This document shows positions 10,653 to 21,461 of a DNA stretch of 64,000 nucleotides, piece by piece; position 1 is the stretch's first letter, and each line of letters starts with the position of its first letter. This DNA is from Oegoconia quadripuncta (lineage: Eukaryota; Arthropoda; Insecta; Lepidoptera; Autostichidae), in the NCBI GenBank assembly GCA_949316235.1, contig OX438757.1, forward strand, positions 17,175,505-17,239,504, in the 5' to 3' direction. Under the pieces are notes generated by a model, which saw nothing but the letters and a program-made list of their open reading frames with translations, had not been told where the DNA came from and searched no databases. The position numbers and the translations under genes were made by a program.

Positions 10653-11471
10653 AAAGTCTCTTCAATGACGCGGCGACGCCTCAAGCGCCCGCGCGCCTTG
10701 GCCCCCGGTATTCGAACTCGCGCGGTTAATCACGCTGGCGCCAAAATCAATGTTTTAACCAACGTCTAATAGTCAATCCATACAAAATTTCGATTGTATT
10801 AATGTGTATACTATACTTATTCCGTTGAAAATAAACTGTTTGATGTACTAGAACTTTACTTTTGTTATAGCTGAAACGACAGTGCAAATCAAATATAGAC
10901 TAAGAAAAATAGGTTTAACCATTATCTGTAAATGTTTACTGTTGAAACCATAAATAGTTCATGCGACCGGTATACCATAATCTACTACAAGCTAAATGGT
11001 TGAAGTGACAACATCTAGCATTTCAAGTACCAAGCTTAATGTATGAACCGACACTGGACATAAATTTGACAAAGAGGCTAGTTGTATTAAGCGACACTGG
11101 ATATGAATTTAAATAAGAACCTAATTGTATTAAGCGACAATGGATAAGAATTTAACTAAGAGGCTAATTGCATGAAGCGACATTTCTATATATTTATAAG
11201 GTCAGGCTAAATGCTTGAACGTACACTGCCTGTAAATTGTTGCTCCAGGAAAAAAGGTTTAAACGACTATGTAGTATTTGGTAGTGAGCTTAAGTACACA
11301 AGTCTTAAATTTGACAATATTTTGTGTCGGTCCATACATTGCAGTGCAAAATAGGCCAAAAAAATGCGGTTGTATTAAGCGACATTTTTATGCTCCGATC
11401 GTCGCCTAACTGAGCTCAAACGACGCAGAAAAATTCGCTGATTCCAAATATATATAAAAGTCTAATAGCAA
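10653..11471. repeat. Right arm of the TIR element with 43-bp periodicity
   Basis: Non-coding. Clear 43-bp units start at 11007, 11050, 11093 and 11136 (GACACTGGATATGAATTTAA and TAAGCGAC). Looser 42-43-bp units lie on both sides (from about 10965 and to about 11260). Several units contain AAGCTAAATG.TTGAA, close to the motif in the left-arm repeats. Confidence 0.75.
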
Positions 11472-11816
11472 AAAAATGGCGGTTAATTCAAATAGCCCGG
11501 AACCCGTCGAATGGTGATTGAGGAAGAAATACTTAAGGAAAGATACAAACGAGAAGGAAATCACGAAACATAAGACCTGGTTCTTGGAGTGGAGTTGTAA
11601 TGTTATGCACTGTTTTTAAGCCCCGACGAAAAACCACGGGTGTTATGTGTTTGTTGGCGTTATATGTGTATGCATGTCCAGTCTCTGTCCGCAAGCAATA
11701 AGCGGTCCAGTTGGAATGATGTTACCAATGTTTCCATTTATAGTTGTTATTTAATGTGATCCTATTGTAATGTTTAAAATACTTTTTATATCTATATATT
11801 AATTTTGATCTTGCAG

Positions 11817-11911
11817 CAACGACGGACCAGCCGGCTAGCTACTACGCTTTATCAGGGAGGAGTCCAGCGCCAATGATGTTGGGATTGCTCATACAAACAA
11901 TAATTTTAATG
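11817..11911 (+). CDS. ABCA-type transporter, visible exon 3
   Basis: The exon lies between CTTGCAG and GTGAGC, enters in phase 2 (completing a Thr codon) and leaves in phase 0. It encodes TTDQPASYYALSGRSPAPMM, then the start of a membrane helix, LGLLIQTIILM. This is the last transmembrane helix of the second membrane domain, which the next exon completes. The intron before it is 6.7 kb and holds the TIR element with the Jockey LINE. Confidence 0.75.
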
Positions 11912-12547
11912 GTGAGCATTAGGCCAGTAACTGGAACACGGTAAAATTTAACACCAATAGAGATACATTGCTTAGTTGTAGAATAATCATATTTAATGCA
12001 ATCTGTAATCGACCACATGTAAAAAAAATTGTCATATTTTCTGTATTTTAGTTAAGGGTATGCGTGAATGTAGTCTTAAACATTTCATTGTTTTTTTTTT
12101 TGTAATTGTTTTGCATTTTTGTTTTTTGTATAAAAACACAAAAATGATTAAGTGATCCCATTAATAACTTAAAAACCTATTTCATTCACGCAAACTACAC
12201 TGGTCATTAAAAAAAATCGCCTTACCAAATTAATCTCCATACAACTTCATACATGTCTGGGTTTAGAAACTACTTAGCAACTCGAATAGTACTATACCGA
12301 TTTTAATGAAATTTTCACTTTTCTACAGCCAGTATATCACCAATTGTCTACACTATTTTTAGTGAATAATAATAATAATAAAAATTATTTATTGCCTTAG
12401 TTCCGATTTAACTTAATGCTATTGACATAGTAAGAATTTTGAATAGTCAAGGCAAAAGGGAGAGTACCGGGACAGATGTCACGGTCAACGCTGTTTTTCA
12501 GTCACCCCCCTTCTCCCCGAGGTGAAGGGGGGGAGGATAGGTTTATT

Positions 12548-12720
12548 GCACAAAAAACAACATTGGTGTCGATTCGGATGTACACCAACTAAACTAAACT
12601 AAAACCAGTTTTGGAATGGTGCCGTCGCATCGTACTGTTCCAGGGAGACGGTACTACTTTAATACTAGTTTTAGTTTAGTTGGTGTACATCCGAATCGAC
12701 ACCAATGTTGTTTTTTGTGC
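12548..12720. mobile_element. MITE with TIRs of about 50 bp
   Basis: The left end GCACAAAAAACAACATTGGT, continuing through GTCGATTCGGATGTACACC, is repeated as its reverse complement at 12667-12720. The 60-bp centre is GC-richer and non-coding. The element can fold into a near-perfect hairpin. Confidence 0.85.
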
Positions 12721-12897
12721 ATATAACAAATGTCATTAATGTGTTGAGATGCCACTGTTACGATATTAGTACACTCTAGGCTCTAATTTAGAAATAGCGC
12801 AAAGCTTGCTTATATAGAACATTTCTGTATCGAATGGGTATGTTTAGCAATGCTTGATTCGGTTGCTTTGTATCCATATCTATCTATGTATGTATGT

Positions 12898-13140
12898 ATG
12901 GACGACCGATTGGTGTAATGGATAGTGGCCCTGTCAGCGAAACCAACGGTTGCGGGTTCCAATCCCGCGAGGGGTAAATGTTTGTGTGATGAATACAAAC
13001 ATTTATTCCCGAGTCATGGATGTTTATATAAATATTTATGTACGTTTATCCGTTATCTAGTTTCCATAGCACAAGCTTCGCTTAGTTTGGTGACTAGATG
13101 ATTGATGTAAGTGTCCGAAATATTTATTTATTTATTTATG
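12898..13140 (+). mobile_element. SINE-B, tRNA-derived
   Basis: The tRNA-like head has an A box (ATTGGTGTAATGGATAGTGG) and a B box (GGTTCCAATCC). The body has ATTCCCGAGTCATGGATGTT and a tail with TTGATGTAAGTGTCCGAAAT ending in TTTA repeats. It shares body motifs with SINE-A, so the two families are related. Other copies: 18634-19023 and 24826-25026. Confidence 0.85.
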
Positions 13141-13246
13141 TATGTTTGGTGTAGTGGTTAAAAAGAAAGAAAGATAATAGTTCATTCGCCCAAGACACAC
13201 TAAATGTACAAAACAAACTTAACACATAAAACATTAAAAAGTACAT

Positions 13247-14036
13247 GTTTCGTACTCGGTTTGGTTTGTGGTAGGGCATTTAAATGTCCGCCTGGCTAGC
13301 TACCACCATCTTATCTAAATCTGCCGCCAAGCAGCAATGTTAATAGCAAATCAAAAAAATGTTTTATTTTGTAGGTACACAGGGTACACTTAAAATAGTC
13401 AGATTTTACATTTTTTAAAAGCTACTGCTTGTTCAAAAGCCAATTTTCCCCTGAGAAGAACAAGCAAGAAACTCGAGAGGTTGCTCTTTTTTTAAAAAAA
13501 AGGTTTATATGTTACAAAATTATTAATTATTATTTTATATTATAATATTTTATTATTTTATTGTGAAATTGCCTGGTTATGCGAATGTCCATGAATACTT
13601 ATCATCTAAATAATCTGATATTTTATAATATGCTTTCTTAATTAGTTTCTGTTTTATAGTATCTTTAAATTTATTGAAAGGAAGATTTTGTATATCAACA
13701 GGAACCTTATTGAAAAAGTGTATACATAACCCTTTGAATGAATTACTGACTTTGCCGAGGCGACTTATGTGACCTGCAAGTTTATCTTTATTTCTTGTAT
13801 TGACATCATGTTTATCACTATTTTTCCTAAATGATGCTATATTTTTTTTGACAATTCAAAAATGTACTGTGACGAAAAGGTTAGAATATACTCGTAATAG
13901 TTGTTAGAGATAAGATAGCCAGTCCCCCAAATGTGTTGGGGTTTCCGGGTCAGTACGCTTCCACCTTCGACCTCATCTTTACTTTACATCAGGTGTGATT
14001 GAGGTCAAGTACAAACCCGTTGTGCATAAAAAAAAC
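13247..14036 (+). mobile_element. SINE-C split by a LINE fragment
   Basis: The SINE-C body begins at 13247 and breaks off after CAGCAATGTTAATAGC (13346). It resumes at about 13899 with GTTAGAGATAAGATAGCC and runs to the A-rich tail at 14036. The 550 bp between are an inverted LINE 3' end (AATAAA complement first, then GAAACTCGAGAGGTTGCTCT). Related LINE tails lie at 25265-25460, 45445-45835 and 53860-54066. Confidence 0.8.
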
Positions 14037-14040
14037 CATC

Positions 14041-14790
14041 TTAAGACCCATGCCTGTTGGGATAGATGCGCGATGTCTCCGGGCATAATACCGAGTCTTC
14101 TATCGAGTCTGCCATGACTTTATAGTCATGAGCAAACTGATGGTGAGTGATATACTCGCCGTTGATGTTGATGTCGAATCCTTGACATTCCAGGAGCTTG
14201 GAAGGCGTCTTCCGGTGCGGCAGGGAATGGTTTCGGAGAGATAACGTCTCCCTGCCTCCACCTCTGCAGTGGAATTGCCCATGTGCTCTGCTCCTATACT
14301 CGAACATGGTGGCGCTGTTGTACACTTCAACGTACCAACAGTCAATATAGCACCGCCTGAGAGACTGCAGCACCGTCCAAGAGTCGATGGAGTCGATGGC
14401 TTTTTCAGTCCACAAACGCTAAACACAGTGGCAAGTTGTACTGCACGGTCTTCTGTATAACCTGCCGCAAAGTGTGAATGTAGAAACCGGCTTGTTCCAG
14501 AGGCTGGAAGTCATCAAACCTGTGTACGAGTTCGTGATAAACTTCAAAAACAGTTTGCAGACTTGTCACGGGTCTGTAGTTCTTCAATATAGTGTTATTA
14601 CCCTTTTTGAAGAGCGGTGCCGCTATTCTTCTATTCTAGGCCTCCGGACTACACCCTCGAGCATCACTGAATTAAAGAACTTCTGAAGGATTTTAATTAT
14701 CAGTGTTCCAACAGTTTGCAGAAGCTGCGCAGTGATTCCGCCATCACCCGGCGCCTTGTTGTTTTTCAGCTATTTGAGTACCACCTAATC
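14041..14790 (-). mobile_element. RTE-clade LINE reverse transcriptase remnant
   Basis: Reading leftwards the minus strand gives AFFLICLL-unrelated reverse transcriptase segments: NKAPGDGGITAQLL, then NYRPVTSLQTVF, DFQPLEQAGF, LPLCLAFVD, DSIDSWTVLQSLRRC and GFDININGEYITHHQFAHD. These are the fingers and palm of an RTE-type reverse transcriptase. The catalytic FADD is altered to FAHD and several frameshifts are present. It is an old dead copy, abutting SINE-C. Confidence 0.8.
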
Positions 14791-15014
14791 TCATAAGGTT
14801 AAAAAAACATGTAGTGTCCCACAAATTATGTATTAATTTTGCTTAGTCTGAATGGTCTGAACATTCATGTAGCTAATGTAGACACACATGCATAATTCTT
14901 TAATTCCATAGGTTCTATGTCGACCCGCGACTCTTCCATCCATCGACCCATACTATAATATAGGTAATAAAATCGTGTTGTATCTTATTAACCTATTATT
15001 TAATATGCTCACAG

Positions 15015-15144
15015 GTATTGGTGATACTGATGGAGCAAAAGATGCTTAACATTTTTAAGCCAAGCTACAAGAAACCAGTGACCAGATACAACAATTCGTT
15101 GGTGATCGCCGAGAAGGAGTACGTCAGTGAATCGATTAAGTTAT
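15015..15144 (+). CDS. ABCA-type transporter, visible exon 4 (end of membrane domain, linker)
   Basis: The exon lies between CTCACAG and GTAAGT, enters in phase 0 and leaves in phase 1. It encodes VLVILMEQKMLNIF, completing the last membrane helix, then a charged cytosolic linker (SYKKPVTRYNNSLVIAEKEY) that leads to the nucleotide-binding domain. Its last base (T) must join a two-base codon remainder. All four exon-like segments further on supply one: TG, CG, AT and CG give Leu, Ser, Tyr and Ser. Confidence 0.85.
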
Positions 15145-15639
15145 GTAAGTATTTACCCAGGCTACACTCAACACCCTTATTGTCTAACTTAAATGGTAAC
15201 GTACCGTATCGCGAAGCAGATGACAACGAAGTTATTGAAATTAAACAATAAGGGGACAGACCAATCAAGTATCAAGATCCATCGATCAAGTATGGATATC
15301 GAGCGCTGTATTATCCAACTATATCGTAGTCACAATTTTGTGCACCTGGCCTTGCGACGTCATATCAGTCCTCTGGGTACGGTGCGAAACATCACTTGAA
15401 TCTTCTTAATAATTTCGGACCATCATCCAAGTACACTAAAAACTGTTAAAAGCTACATATCTTCGAAATATGAGTAATAACCTGGAGACATTTATTCTTT
15501 ATATAAAAAACCTATCGTTTAGAAAATTCCCGAAAGACTATGATGTCATTCAAACACACCAAGAAATTGTTTTAAAAACATAATATTTACAAAACGGAAA
15601 TCTCGAAAATAATCCCAACAGGATGCAGTTTAGTACAAG

Positions 15640-15826
15640 GTGAGGTTGGTGGTAGGACATTTTTAGATGTCCCTTTTATGATCTGCCACCACCTCATCCC
15701 TGCCGCCAAGAAGTAATGTTGTGATAGCATTGTTGTTTTTCGACTGTTTGAGAAAACATAGCCAGTTCCTTATAAGTTAGAGATAGCGGATGGGGGCGCT
15801 TCTACTTTTCACTTAACATCAAGACA
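15640..15826 (+). mobile_element. SINE-C, diverged body fragment
   Basis: GGTTGGTGGTAGGACATTTT, TGCCGCCAAGAAGTAATGTT and TTCACTTAACATCA mark a decayed SINE-C body without its head. Beyond it, 15830-17220 contains LINE-tail-like T-rich sequence (about 15835-16110 and 16320-16640) and a SINE-D tail-like fragment (16140-16240), but no gene. Confidence 0.65.
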
Positions 15827-17220
15827 GAAAGAAAGAAAAATTTATTTAAACCCATCTCACACAAACAATCAGGTACAAATATTACACAGTCGAGACACAT
15901 GCAAAAAATAACATTGTGTTTGCCATCTAATTGTCGGTGTCGCAAGGTGGAGTCAAAAAGGTCTCCAACTCAGCATGGGTTGTAGCCGTTCACTACAACG
16001 CTGGTTTTCAGTGGAGCCTCCAAATGACGTGTGTGATTGAGGTAACACGCTAATACATAGTGCATAACGAGTGTGCTGGAAGTCTGAAGCACTGGTGATG
16101 CAGTCGCTTCTTCAGGGGCGTTAGTCCGACATCAATTCACCAATTTATATGGTGGTAGATTATGACCCATACCCTCTCTCAGTGATAGGAGGTTATGCCC
16201 AACAATGGAGACGTATAAGCCTGTAGATAATGAAGTGTGTTATAAACGAAAATGAGAGTGGTGCACTGTGAAAAGGATGAAGCCGAGTCGATCTTTGGTA
16301 TGTAGGTTTACCACGGAGTATATTTTATTTTATTTATTGGTACATAAAACAGATTAGATTAGAGAAGAACTTAAAGTTATTCTATTCGAACTAGATTGGA
16401 ATCCCAAGCATGTATACACAACTTGGTTAAACAAGAACAAGCTTAATTATTGTATTATTATTATTATTTTTAAGAATACTGAAGAATATGCAAAGAAAAA
16501 AAGAGATTAGGGACAAACGTGGTTCCTACTGCTCCACGTGCTGGTTGGTGTGGACACTCCTCGACATTCAACAGCCTCCAGACGCGATGATTCGCAATTT
16601 TTTTCGCATGGGACGCAGTTGCTTATCTTGGATATGCGCGGTTTATGATTTTCCCGATTGACTTCAGTACTGAATTGGGGACTCAAGCGATGTCCTAGAC
16701 CCGGGCGTCGTTTCTAGTTTATCCTTAAGATTGGATAAGCAATGATAGGATATTGAGGGTAGGACATATGCTATAAAACCGTAACAAATGATTTATATGT
16801 TTCATTATATCAAAGGCAGTGTTCATGTTCATATAATTATGCGGGATATCGGGGTGAGACGAGCGTGGCGCGTGTCCGTAGCTATCACAATATTAGGTGT
16901 GCGAGACATAATCTCGATTTCGCTAGTTCATTCCGTAACCAATCACAGTTATTTGATATGCCCGCCAAAAATAGTAAAAGGTTTGATACAACGTAGTCAA
17001 ATGCGGAAACTTTTCTGGAAGTCCCAAACGACTTCAACTATCACCCTTTTCATCAACCTCCCTAACACCCTGTTTAAACATCCGTAACAAGAGAATGAAT
17101 TATAATTGTCATCAAGCAAACATTTACCCCTAACAGGATTAGAATACTCGAACCTGCAACTGTTAGTTTCGAAGTCAGTCTTCAAACAATCAAAGTAATT
17201 AGAGTTATTTGTTTGAACAG

Positions 17221-17313
17221 CGCAGAAACAAAACTCGGGAGTAAAGTTAGTGGATGAATTGCCCAAAGTTGATGTCAAAAAGTCAACGGGAATCAACTTC
17301 TCCGTCAAAGGGG
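17221..17313 (+). CDS. Candidate alternative exon a of the transporter
   Basis: An exon-like copy of the exon at 25081-25209. It starts after GTTTGAACAG and ends before GTGTGTATCC. It is 93 nt long, phase 1-1, with no stop. It begins QKQN like the regular exon and continues GVKLVDELPKVDVKKSTGI and NFSVKGG, against VMLVDDLHKKY...VKGISFSVKKG in the regular exon. It is 12 codons shorter and lacks the aromatic A-loop residue. It may be a real alternative exon or a decaying duplicate; an open frame plus intact borders favours the former, the shortening the latter. Confidence 0.5.
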
Positions 17314-18633
17314 GTGTGTATCCTTTTCTATCTTATAGCAACAGCAACATTGATAAGCCATTTTTATCCCCGATTTAGTCCGTGGTTTGCTATAAATCAG
17401 GAGGTCTGCTTCACTAGGCCTTGTGACTAATTACTCAAATTTTGCCGAAGGGGGTGGTCAGTGGCGTTTACACCGCACGGCATTCCATAAAAACTTTCAG
17501 GTTCAAAATTTTCATGAAACTGTAAATGAGTAGGATACATAAATGTAAAAGTTATCGAAAAAAAAAAACATAAATCTGGGGTCCGAAATAGTAATAGTCA
17601 CGTAGGACTTCGTTTAACTTCAGTAGACGAAGGCCAGAGATCTATTCTGGCTTACATGTGTTACTGGAAGGTAACTCTAGCTCGGTTATGCTGACCTGGT
17701 GCCAGCGGTAAATAGTCTATAGACGCCGTGCACAGTACCGATGACTCTGGACCGCTTTAGTTACGCAGACGGAATGTAAAGGGTGGGTTCTGATAGGCCT
17801 CTCCCAAAGCACGCCTAGCTAAATTCAAGGGAGGATAAGCGATTGCAGATTTTTTTTAAGATTCAATTGTGTTAAAGGCATTCACGAAATTGAACAGACT
17901 TTCTTACCGCCATGCTCGCTACAATCGCTACATGCTCCGTCCATGTTGTATATGAAAGTAGGGGCCGAGCTTCATTCGACTTGCTCTCTATTAGGTTCGC
18001 CCTGGGTAGTCTTCCATTTGTCGAGGGGGAAAGTGAGAATCCTATTTCTATAATTAGTTTGACACCCAAGGCAGCTATAGTGTCACGCAGGGCACCGTGT
18101 CATTCAGGAGGCACCACTGTCGATCAGTGGAATGAGTGTGGAGACGGGATTGCGTTCATATTGTTATATTTATTACTAACTTTCCCGACGAGCCTTCGTC
18201 TGCGTGGAACTCGATATAGATAGAAATTGGACATGCAAAAATGCTTTTCCGAAATCCTATCTTAGCGATTGTTTACCAGAAAAGATCCCGTTTTTAACGT
18301 TCCTAAAAAAATCCGTTGGGTATTTTTCAATTTTCCCTTAGGAAATTTCGATAATTTTACCTAGGCGAGTGTTTACCCCATCCCGTTTTTCCTGTTCCCG
18401 TGGGAATTTCGGGAAAACCGTTCTTATGGCTTTGAACGCCAGCGAAGTCGCCTGATGTCCTCAAATAATGGATTTTTAAATTGTGCCTTTGTCGCGGCCA
18501 ATGTGTTAACTAATGTCTTCCACCTATAAATTATCTATTTCAGCTTCATACGTCAGATAGTTTTCAATTTCCCCTGGGAATTTCTAAATTTTCCCTTAGG
18601 AATTGTCCTAAATCTTACCTTAGCGAGTGTTTA
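17314..18633. other. Intron with a short recurring motif, no gene
   Basis: Mostly unique sequence. Around 18250-18632 a motif built from TTCCCTTAGGAA and CCTTAGCGAGTGTTTA-like blocks recurs about three times (18250, 18328, 18562). It appears to be an old repeat into which SINE-B inserted at 18634. Confidence 0.4.
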
Positions 18634-19023
18634 GGATTGGTGTAGTGGATAGTGACCCTATCAGCGAAACCAACGGTTGCGGGTTCGAATCCCGCGAGGG
18701 GTTAATGTTTGTGTGATGAATACGAACATTTATTCCCAAGTCTTGGATGTTTATATAAATATTTATGTATGTTTATCCGTTATCTAGTATCCATAGCACT
18801 TATATTTCGGACACTTACACCAATCATTTAGTCCCAAACTAAGCAAAGCTTGTACTATGGATACTAGATAACTGATAAATATACATAAATATTTATATAA
18901 ACATCCATGACTCAGGAATAAATGTTCGTATTCATCACACAAACATTTACCCGTCGCGGGATTCGAACCCGCAACCGTTGGTTTCGCTGACAGAGTCACT
19001 ATCCGCTACACCAATCGGTCGTC
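18634..19023. mobile_element. Two SINE-B copies in tail-to-tail inverted arrangement
   Basis: A plus-strand SINE-B (18634-18800) runs directly into a minus-strand copy (about 18801-19023). Both tRNA-like heads face outwards with A and B boxes intact. The pair forms a long imperfect palindrome in the intron, just upstream of candidate exon b. Confidence 0.85.
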
Positions 19024-19142
19024 GAACCTGTGCTAAAACCTTCTATTTCACTTACGTAATATGCCCTATGTTTTTCCTTACGGAAAAAAACTCATCCGGT
19101 ATGTATAGATAGATTTACACTGAGTATTATTTGTTCGAACAG

Positions 19143-19256
19143 ATCATGAACAAATGTCGAGAGTGAAAGTAGTGGACCGTTTACACAGATTGCGTACCTG
19201 GACCCCAAAAGGGTTTGCCCGTGATGTCGAAGCAATGAGCTATTCCGTCGATAACG
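19143..19256 (+). CDS. Candidate alternative exon b of the transporter
   Basis: Second exon-like copy. It starts after TTGTTCGAACAG and ends before GTGTGTATCT. It is 114 nt long, phase 1-1, and open throughout. It encodes HEQMSRVKVVDRLHRLRTWT, then PKGFARDVEAMSYSVDN, and would join the Gly that starts ECFGVLG in the next exon. It aligns with VMLVDDLHKKY...SFSVKKG and, like candidate c, has a Trp-x-Pro-Lys in the A-loop region. It is the most divergent copy at the protein level, yet it has kept frame, phase and borders. Confidence 0.5.
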
Positions 19257-19403
19257 GTGTGTATCTGTTGTAAATAAATAATAAACACCGGCCAAGTGTG
19301 TGTCGGGCCACGCGTAGCGTAGGGTGCATCACAATATGCGGACTTAAAAGGGGGTTTTTTGCTGTTTTTGTTATTGTCTAATAATAATTTTCGTCGTAAT
19401 ATA

Positions 19404-19655
19404 AGCGTCGGTGGCTCAGCGGTTAAGAAGCGGTGTCCCAATTTGGGAGGTCCGGGTTCGATTCCCAGGCAGGCCATGTACGAATGAGTTTTGAAATTTA
19501 ATTTGATTACTTATGTGCATTTATCCGACTGCTCTTAACCGGTGAAGAGAAATATCGTGAATTTATTCAAAGGCATGACAGCGTGGTGGACTATGCCCCA
19601 TACTCCCTCATTAATACCTGCAGTGGGATGTTTACGGGCTGGTAATGATAATGAA
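19404..19655 (+). mobile_element. SINE-D, tRNA-derived
   Basis: The head GCGTCGGTGGCTCAGCGGTT, with B box GGGTTCGATTCCC, is followed by a body with ACTTATGTGCATTTATCCGA, GGTGGACTATGCCCCATACT and CTGCAGTGGGATGTTTACGG. Other copies are at 34548-34865 (inverted) and 58604-58885. Confidence 0.85.
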
Positions 19656-19820
19656 GGAATAATTTTCGATGGAAAGTACATTTTATCAGTTTACTCGAAA
19701 AACTTATAAAGTTTACTTAGCTGTGAGGGAGTTAGAGTCTTTTACTCTGTGCTACTACGCCTTGACTGCCGCCCAGTAATAATACCAGACCACGCATTAC
19801 TGAGATTCGTCCGGACAAAG

Positions 19821-19973
19821 ACTGGCCGGACACACACGCATACACACACACGCACTCACACGCGCACGCACACACACGCGCCCGCACACACACTCGCCCG
19901 CACGCACGCACACACACACACGCACACACACACACACGCACACACGCACACACACACACACACACACACGCAC

Positions 19974-20035
<62 letters not shown>

Positions 20036-20072
20036 GCACACAAGCACACACATGCGCGCGCGCGCGCGCGCA

Positions 20073-20157
<85 letters not shown>

Positions 20158-20166
20158 ACACACACC
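19821..20166. repeat. Long (CA)n microsatellite
   Basis: About 345 bp of almost pure CA repeats with CG-containing interruptions (CACG, a CGCGCG run near 20055). Open frames across it are products of the repeat. Confidence 0.97.
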
Positions 20167-20439
20167 GCCGTCAAACACATGACGTTTTTCGTCGAGCGTT
20201 AAAATATGAGGAAAATACACAAGACACGCAAAGCATAAAAATACAACAATCAACCTCCGCTCCCTAGGCCTGTACAGGGCGCATAGCTCGAAGAAACGGC
20301 GGGCCGTAAAATTTGTGGAGACCACGCAGGCAGGGACAGAATATTTGTTGCCATCTTAAATTACCTATAAAAACCATATATATATATAAGATGTAGTAAA
20401 ATAATACATAGAACTATACATATAATAATACATATAATA

Positions 20440-20577
20440 TATTTGCACGGCTGTAGCACACACATACTCTAGTGTATCCTGATGTTAATTTTATCAATTG
20501 TTATAAAATTGCTTTGGAACTTATGGTATGTGTGTGACTGGAGATATAAATAAACGATTTATCTATCTATCTATATA
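20440..20577 (+). repeat. LINE-type 3' tail ending in (ATCT)n
   Basis: The segment has GGTATGTGTGTGACTGGAGA, AATAAA and a run of ATCT repeats. An inverted relative starting with TAGA repeats and AAGTCTTTATTTGTTTCCAC lies at 39090-39235. It is probably the 3' end of one non-LTR family. Confidence 0.55.
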
Positions 20578-20738
20578 AATAGTGTAGTGATATTGAGTGC
20601 ATAGTGATCTCACCACACCGCAGGTAGACCCAACGGTTTGGGCGGGTGGTAAACTTGTATCCACATAGTCGTAGTAGAAAAATAAAATTTAAAATAAACC
20701 ACCCCTGACGCATTTTCACGTGTATATTCCGATTATAT

Positions 20739-20938
20739 CCCAACTAATATTATAAATGCGAAGGTTTGTGTGTGTGTATGTCGTATGTATGTATGTATGT
20801 ATGTATGTTTGTTACCTCTTCACGCATAAACGGCTGGACGGATTTGGATGAAATTTGGTTGGTAGACAGATTAGGTCCTGGATTTTTTTTTGCTGAACCG
20901 ATTTTCATGAAATCTTCCACGCGGGCGGAAAGCTAGTG
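20739..20938 (+). mobile_element. Helitron-like short element
   Basis: Starts CAACTAATATTATAAATGCG and ends GCGGGCGGAAAGCTAGT, with a (GTAT)n run at about 20777-20808 and the conserved CGGATTTGGATGAAATTTGG core. Same family as 2741-3225. Confidence 0.65.
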
Positions 20939-21209
20939 CTCCATAAACTAAAGTAAGGTTTTGTACCAACATTAATTATAACCCCCGTAAAGGTGATCTT
21001 CTTCACATCATTTAGAAACCGTATTGATTATGTTATGTAATTTTAGGAGTAATAATGAAATTCACGGGAACGTCGACGGGCATGAAATCCCTTTATTTTT
21101 TCAATTGCTGTGATTTTTAGGACCTGGTTATGGAATGTAACATACAATTAGACAGCATTCTTTATTGAAATCTGATTTATAGTAAAATTAGTATTATTTG
21201 TTTGAACAG

Positions 21210-21326
21210 CGCAGACCCGAAAGTCGGATGTAAAGTTATTGGACGATATACACAATATGGACCTCTGGCGTCCAAAAAGGTCGGTCAGTGTCGTCCAAGG
21301 GATCAGCTTAACCACCGTCAAAAAGG
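21210..21326 (+). CDS. Candidate alternative exon c of the transporter
   Basis: Third exon-like copy. It starts after GTTTGAACAG and ends before GTGTGTATCT. It is 117 nt long, phase 1-1, and open. It encodes QTRKSDVKLLDDIHNMDLWR, then PKRSVSVVQGISLTTVKK. It matches the regular exon at LLDDIH (LVDDLH), VVQGIS (SVKGIS) and VKKG. Flanking intron bases are nearly the same as at candidates a and b (TTATTTGTTTGAACAG, and GTGTGTATC after the exon), which shows that the copies arose by duplication of an exon with its splice sites. Of the three, this one looks most functional. Confidence 0.55.
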
Positions 21327-21461
21327 GTGTGTATCTCACTGTATATACACTATCTATTAACTCATTATATTTATGGAGCTAGTGATTAACGTGTGGGTAT
21401 AAATTTTTTTTAATAGCCATATTTATAAAGTTTAAAAAGGCTGTACTGTAATATATAAATA

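Larger units (their letters stand above)
6481..11510. mobile_element. TIR-bounded DNA element with a Jockey LINE nested inside
   Basis: Both ends carry inverted copies of about 39 bp beginning TCGACGGGTTCCGGGCTATT (6481-6519 and 11472-11510), with one internal mismatch. Inside lie non-coding flanks with 43-bp subterminal repeats (6728-6942 and about 10965-11178). The middle is occupied by a LINE (about 7230-10652). Without the LINE the element is about 1.6 kb and has no transposase frame, so it is non-autonomous. No clear target duplication is visible, so the superfamily is unknown. Confidence 0.75.

Noticed and set aside
12898..12985. tRNA genes (also at 18634, 27884, 31358, 33963, 46738 and others)
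   Set aside because: A and B boxes are present but the anticodon arm and acceptor stem are not convincing, and each is followed by the same non-tRNA body: SINE heads.
14041..14460. A host protein on the minus strand
   Set aside because: The pieces match RTE-type reverse transcriptase in order, with frameshifts and a mutated catalytic motif.
17572..17835. A structured RNA gene in the intron (GC-richer block)
   Set aside because: I could not see a consistent fold, promoter or terminator; composition alone is insufficient.
19732..20325. Long open frames on both strands of the CA tract (His/Thr or Val/Cys-rich)
   Set aside because: They are produced by the dinucleotide repeat, which has no stop codon in several frames; no start context, domain or splice support.
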